In this document: piece by piece, positions 6,649 to 10,000 of the stretch
How positions within the stretch are numbered: the stretch's first letter is position 1
How the letters are laid out: every line of letters starts with the position of its first letter
DNA from: Anaerolinea sp.
Lineage (GTDB): Bacteria; Chloroflexota; Anaerolineae; Anaerolineales; Anaerolineaceae
Direction of reading: 5' to 3'
NCBI GenBank assembly: GCA_020216845.1
Contig: JAIWNK010000004.1
Coordinates: 1 to 10,000, forward strand
DNA length: 10,000 nt
Translations under genes and position numbers: made by a program
Notes under the pieces: generated by a model
Seen by the model: only the letters and a program-made list of their open reading frames with translations
Database searches by the model: none
Told to the model about the DNA's origin: nothing

Positions 6649-8022
6649 ATGCCCAGTGAAACTGCTCTTGCTTTTGCAAACACTCATCAGTCCAAATTCT
6701 TACAACACCTCAAGGAACTTATCGCCATTCCGTCCATATCAACGGACCCTGATCACAAAACCGATATGCAACACGCTGCCGAATGGTTGCAAAAGCGCTT
6801 GTTAGACATAGGAATGACTCGCTCTGAGATTTATCAAACCCCCGGACATCCAATTGTTTACTCAGAATGTCTCGCAGCCGGGCCCCAAAAACCCACAGTC
6901 CTAATCTATGGACATTACGACGTACAACCCCCCGACCCACTTGATCTCTGGAGTACCCCACCATTTAGCCCTACCATCGAACAAGACTACCTGATTGCGC
7001 GCGGCGCCTCTGATATGAAAGGCCAAATTCTGGTCAGCATGAGCGCAGTCGAATCTGTTCTTGCCCAAAAAGAGTTTCCACTCAACATCAAGTGGATCCT
7101 TGAAGGCGAAGAAGAAATTGGCTCCATCCACTTACCAGAATTCATCCAGGAACACCGCGATTTGCTTGCTTGTGACGTCATCCTCAACCCTGATGCCGGC
7201 ATGATTGCACCCGACGTACCAACAATTGTTTACGCACTGCGCGGCCTGGCTTATTTTGAACTCCGCGTTTATGGCCCTGATCACGATCTCCACTCCGGCA
7301 TGTTTGGCGGCGTCATCCACAACCCAGCCATTGTCCTTGCCGAACAAATTGCCCGTTTACATGACGAGCAAGGGCGCATTGCCATTCCCGGCTTCTACGA
7401 CCGCGTACGCGAACTATCCGCCGAAGAACGTCAGGCCTTAGCCCTTCTCCCCATGGATGAGGCCTATTACCTTCGCCAAACAGGCGCACCAGCCCTCTAT
7501 GGAGAAGCCGGTTATTCCCCCGCCGAACAAGTTGGCGGTCGCCCAAGCCTGGATGTCAACGGTTTATACGCTGGTTTTATCGGTCAGGGTTCCAAAACCA
7601 TCATCCCCGCCTACGCAATGGCAAAGATTTCCATGCGCACCGTCCCTGATCAGGACCCACAAGAAATCCACCAGCTTTTCCGCACACATCTGCAGCACAC
7701 CATGCCCCCAACTGTACGTTGGGAACTCACCATGTTAGGCGGCGGGGCAGCTTCCATTTCAGACCTACACCACCCTGCTGTAACTGCTTTTGCAAAAGCC
7801 ATGCGAACCGTCTGGGGAAAAGACCCCGTTTTTAAGCGAGAAGGGGGCAGCATCCCGATTACTGGCGATTTTCAGCGCATCTTGGGCGCCGAATCTGTCC
7901 TGACCGGCTTTGGTTTACCAGGTGACAACATCCATAGCCCCAACGAACATTTACATTTACCAACCTGGTCTAAAGGCATCCAAGCCATTATCCACTTCTT
8001 ATACGAATACGCCATAGGATAA
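6649..8022 (+). CDS. M20-family metallodipeptidase
   Basis: A 457-residue zinc dipeptidase/deacylase of the M20 (ArgE/DapE/carnosinase-like CNDP) family, probably cytoplasmic because no signal peptide is seen. The di-metal site is complete: YGHYDVQPPDP (His89, Asp91), RGASDMKGQ (bridging Asp122), LEGEEEIGS (general base Glu155, ligand Glu156), NPDAGM (Asp182) and GDNIHSPNEH (His429). DHDLHSG (211-217) marks the entry to the inserted dimerisation domain, and the VNGLYAGFIGQGSKTIIPAYAMAKISMR stretch (303-330) is typical of the dipeptidase subgroup. The start is ATG at 6649 with AAGGAG seven bases upstream. It leads the plus-strand block and is followed after 9 nt by yqhQ. The substrate is unresolved; peptide or N-acyl amino acid hydrolysis is most likely. 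Confidence 0.93.
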   Translation: MPSETALAFANTHQSKFLQHLKELIAIPSISTDPDHKTDMQHAAEWLQKRLLDIGMTRSEIYQTPGHPIVYSECLAAGPQKPTVLIYGHYDVQPPDPLDLWSTPPFSPTIEQDYLIARGASDMKGQILVSMSAVESVLAQKEFPLNIKWILEGEEEIGSIHLPEFIQEHRDLLACDVILNPDAGMIAPDVPTIVYALRGLAYFELRVYGPDHDLHSGMFGGVIHNPAIVLAEQIARLHDEQGRIAIPGFYDRVRELSAEERQALALLPMDEAYYLRQTGAPALYGEAGYSPAEQVGGRPSLDVNGLYAGFIGQGSKTIIPAYAMAKISMRTVPDQDPQEIHQLFRTHLQHTMPPTVRWELTMLGGGAASISDLHHPAVTAFAKAMRTVWGKDPVFKREGGSIPITGDFQRILGAESVLTGFGLPGDNIHSPNEHLHLPTWSKGIQAIIHFLYEYAIG

Positions 8023-8031
8023 ACACAATCA

Positions 8032-8952
8032 ATGCAAACGGAAAAACTAAAACTACCTTCTTATGGAGGACAAGCCCTCATGGAAGGTGTCCTTATGCGA
8101 GGCGCTCACGCAGTCTCTGCCGCCATGCGTGCCCCCAATGGCGAGATTGTGCTACACACAGAAAAGCTGACCGGCATTTACAAAACCAAACTGGCGCGTG
8201 TTCCCTTCCTACGCGGCCTAGTCGTTTTGTGGGATGCTCTGGGGCTTGGTTCTCGGTTTCTCGTCATTTCTGCCAACTTACAAACCGGTGAAGACGAAAA
8301 AATCGAGGGAGTTCAACTCACCCTGACGTTACTGTTTTCTTTTGTCGTTGCCGCGCTGCTCTTCTTTGCCCTACCTGCTGGCATTGGCTACCTTGCTGAT
8401 CACAGCATCCTAACCAATGCGCCAGAAAAAGCCAACACTGGCATTGTAGGCAACCTCCTCGAAGGCATCCTACGCCTCTTATTGGTCATTGGCTACATCT
8501 GGGGCATAGGCAAAGTCCCCGATATTGCCCGTTTCTTTGCCTATCATGGTGCTGAACACAAAACGATCAACGCATTCGAAGCCGGTGCTGAGCTGACCCC
8601 CGAATCAGTTGCCCGATTTCCCCTCTATCACCCCCGTTGCGGCACCGGCTTTGTCCTCATCGTTGTCCTCTTTTCCGTTTTGCTATTCACTTTGCTTGGC
8701 CCATTACCGTTCTTTTGGCGCTTGACCACGCGTATCCTGTTCATTCCCGTCCTGGCCATGCTTGCCTACGAATACATGCGTTGGACAGCCAATCACTCGC
8801 AAAACCCGATTGTACGCGTCCTCATCTGGCCCAACCTGGCCATGCAACGCCTGACAACAAAAGAACCAACCCGCCCCATGCTTGAAGTTTCCATTGCTGC
8901 CTTTCAATCCATGCTTGAGCAAGAAACAAACACATCTACGCAACCCTCTTGA
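8032..8952 (+). CDS. yqhQ: YqhQ-like membrane protein, DUF1385
   Basis: A 306-residue integral membrane protein of the DUF1385 family (B. subtilis YqhQ); its biochemical function is not established to my knowledge. Family blocks are YGGQALMEGVLMRGAHAVSAAMR (11-33), the polar motif AYHGAEHKTINAFE (170-183) with His172, Glu175 and His176, and YHPRCGTGF (199-207) with His200 and Cys203. Likely membrane segments lie near 95-121, 141-160, 206-224 and 232-248. The clustered His, Glu and Cys residues would suit a metal site near the membrane surface, which is my inference. It begins 9 nt after the M20 gene without a strong Shine-Dalgarno, so coupling to upstream translation is plausible. Its last codons contain the -35 of the comEA promoter. 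Confidence 0.93.
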   Translation: MQTEKLKLPSYGGQALMEGVLMRGAHAVSAAMRAPNGEIVLHTEKLTGIYKTKLARVPFLRGLVVLWDALGLGSRFLVISANLQTGEDEKIEGVQLTLTLLFSFVVAALLFFALPAGIGYLADHSILTNAPEKANTGIVGNLLEGILRLLLVIGYIWGIGKVPDIARFFAYHGAEHKTINAFEAGAELTPESVARFPLYHPRCGTGFVLIVVLFSVLLFTLLGPLPFFWRLTTRILFIPVLAMLAYEYMRWTANHSQNPIVRVLIWPNLAMQRLTTKEPTRPMLEVSIAAFQSMLEQETNTSTQPS

Positions 8953-8976
8953 CAGTTTCATGGTGGCGACTATACT
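8949..8976 (+). promoter_or_regulatory. Strong sigma-70-like promoter for comEA, overlapping the yqhQ stop
   Basis: A consensus TTGACA (8949-8954), a 16-bp spacer and TATACT (8971-8976). The TGA of yqhQ lies within the -35 hexamer. The predicted start near 8983 is only about 5 nt before an in-frame GTG (8988) and about 23 nt before ATG 9006, so the message is leaderless-like or has a very short leader. Confidence 0.7.
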
Positions 8977-9005
8977 GAATCCATATCGTGGAATGGCTGC
9001 CTAAA

Positions 9006-9560
9006 ATGAAACCCTGGATGCAAAATCTAACTGCATTTTTTGTCGGCATCACCGCCGCAGCGGTCATGTATCTAATTGCCGCCCAGCCCCAAGGCACCCC
9101 AATTGAACTTCTGCCAACCCTAACACCCGCTCCAATCGTCGTACACGTAGATGGCGCCGTCAGCACCCCGGGGCTATATACCTTACCATATCAAAGCCGC
9201 ACCGCAGATGCCATTGCTGCCGCTGGTGGCCTTCTTGCCAATGCAGATACTCGTTCAATCAACCTCGCTGCCAAACTTGTTGATGGACAAAAAGTATATG
9301 TCAACTTTCAGGGCGCACAACCCCAAGGCGCAACGCCATCCAATGATTCTACATCAGACCAACTGATTGACATCAACACAGCGGATCAAGCACAGCTCGA
9401 AACACTCCCCGGCATTGGGGCTACCCGCGCCCAAGCCATTATTGAATACCGCTCAACCCATGGGCCATTTCAAACCATTGAAGATCTTCAAAATGTTTCT
9501 GGCATCGGCCCCGCAACATTTGAAAATCTCAAAGATCATATTTTTGTTTCAAAGCCCTAA
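9006..9560 (+). CDS. comEA: ComEA-like competence DNA-binding protein
   Basis: A 184-residue protein with the ComEA plan: an N-terminal membrane anchor (residues 8-25, hydrophobic), a Pro/Thr-rich linker, a SLBB domain (44-99, with VHVDGAVSTPGLYTLP and AAGGL), a Ser/Gln-rich linker, and a C-terminal double helix-hairpin-helix domain (119-182, with IDINTAD, LPGIG and VSGIG). In competent bacteria ComEA sits outside the membrane and binds incoming double-stranded DNA for ComEC. The start is uncertain: ATG 9006 is used here, while an in-frame GTG at 8988 adds six residues and neither has a clear Shine-Dalgarno. A consensus promoter lies just upstream, within the end of yqhQ. No ComEC gene is in the window; yqeY follows after 19 nt. 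Secreted HhH proteins outside competence are an alternative, but the SLBB-HhH pairing favours ComEA. Confidence 0.9.
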   Translation: MKPWMQNLTAFFVGITAAAVMYLIAAQPQGTPIELLPTLTPAPIVVHVDGAVSTPGLYTLPYQSRTADAIAAAGGLLANADTRSINLAAKLVDGQKVYVNFQGAQPQGATPSNDSTSDQLIDINTADQAQLETLPGIGATRAQAIIEYRSTHGPFQTIEDLQNVSGIGPATFENLKDHIFVSKP

Positions 9561-9579
9561 CCCAATAAATGAGGTACTT

Positions 9580-10000
9580 ATGCAAATCAAACAAACCCTT
9601 GAAAACGCCCTCAAAGACGCCATGCGAGAACGCGACGAAGTTCGCCGTCGCACATTGCGCATGGCCCTGGCCAGCATCAAAATGACAGAAATTGAAAAAG
9701 GCGCAGCCCTAGATGACGCCAGCATTGCAGCTATCTTGCACAAGGAAATCAAAATTCGCCGCGAGGCTATTCAAGACGCCGAAAAGGCCAATCGTCCAGA
9801 CCTGATTCAAGATGCACAAGCAGAAATTGCCGTCCTTGAATCCTTTCTTCCCAAAGGCCTTTCCGATGATGAACTTCGCCAAATCATTCTGCAAGCCATT
9901 CGCGAATCAAATGCCAGCGGGCCAGCAGACATGGGAAAAGTGATGAAAGCGGTCATGCCACTGATTCAGGGCCGCGCCCCCAATGACAAAGTCAGCAATA
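9580..10000 (+). CDS. yqeY: YqeY/GatB-tail-like protein, runs off the right edge
   Basis: 140 codons are visible and the frame is open at base 10000; the family is usually about 150 residues, so only a short tail is missing. It starts MQIKQTLENALKDAMRER and continues with RRRTLRMALASIKMTEIEKG, the charged IRREAIQDAEKANRPDL, EIAVLESFLPKGLSDDEL and ADMGKVMKAVMPLIQGRAPNDKV, matching the YqeY family, which resembles the C-terminal domain of the GatB amidotransferase subunit. In GatB this domain contacts tRNA; the role of free YqeY is uncertain. GAGG at 9571-9574 lies five bases before the ATG. It follows comEA by 19 nt and is probably co-transcribed with it. Confidence 0.92.
   Translation, partial: MQIKQTLENALKDAMRERDEVRRRTLRMALASIKMTEIEKGAALDDASIAAILHKEIKIRREAIQDAEKANRPDLIQDAQAEIAVLESFLPKGLSDDELRQIILQAIRESNASGPADMGKVMKAVMPLIQGRAPNDKVSN

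Noticed and set aside
1..10000. Mobile elements, defence systems, CRISPR arrays, tRNA or rRNA genes
   Set aside because: All sizeable frames belong to recognisable metabolic or housekeeping families, intergenic space is under 130 bases, and no direct repeats, transposases or RNA gene signatures were seen.

Overview
This window reads as a bacterial chromosome segment of moderate GC (about half, by eye), tightly packed with genes in two divergent blocks. The left block encodes biosynthesis and use of the deazaflavin cofactor F420. The right block carries bacterial housekeeping and competence genes (ComEA, YqhQ/DUF1385, YqeY). F420 genes beside ComEA, a stand-alone CofE, Shine-Dalgarno sites and sigma-70-like promoters argue against an archaeon. 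They also argue against a typical actinobacterium, which would have high GC and a fused FbiB. I infer Chloroflexota (Anaerolineae-like), with moderate confidence.

Minus-strand block (1-6524), read right to left: an SsnA-family aminohydrolase, NpdG (F420:NADP oxidoreductase), CofE (F420-0 gamma-glutamyl ligase), a 2H-phosphoesterase/2'-5' RNA-ligase-like protein, CofD (phospholactate transferase), CofC (guanylyltransferase), an F420-type LLM-family oxidoreductase, and the N-terminal 183 codons of an FAD-binding subunit of a molybdenum hydroxylase, cut by the window edge. Gaps are 12-33 nt and two junctions are ATGA overlaps, so this looks like one operon. CofC, CofD and CofE make the F420 side chain, NpdG exchanges hydride between F420 and NADP, and the LLM enzyme is the likely consumer. 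FO synthase (CofG/CofH or FbiC) and a reductase for dehydro-F420 are not in the window. The two outer genes, SsnA and the YgfM-like FAD subunit, are neighbours in the E. coli ygfK-ssnA-ygfM-xdhD region, so the operon seems to place F420 synthesis inside a molybdenum-hydroxylase/aminohydrolase locus.

The divergent intergenic region (6525-6648) holds overlapping back-to-back candidate promoters and an 18-bp imperfect palindrome at the predicted start of the ssnA-F420 transcript.

Plus-strand block (6649-10000): an M20 metallodipeptidase, the membrane protein YqhQ (DUF1385), ComEA with its own strong promoter, and a YqeY-family protein that runs off the right edge. No RNA genes, insertion sequences, CRISPR arrays or clear terminators were seen. 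The plus strand is C-rich over G in both blocks whatever the gene direction, which suggests a replication-strand bias.
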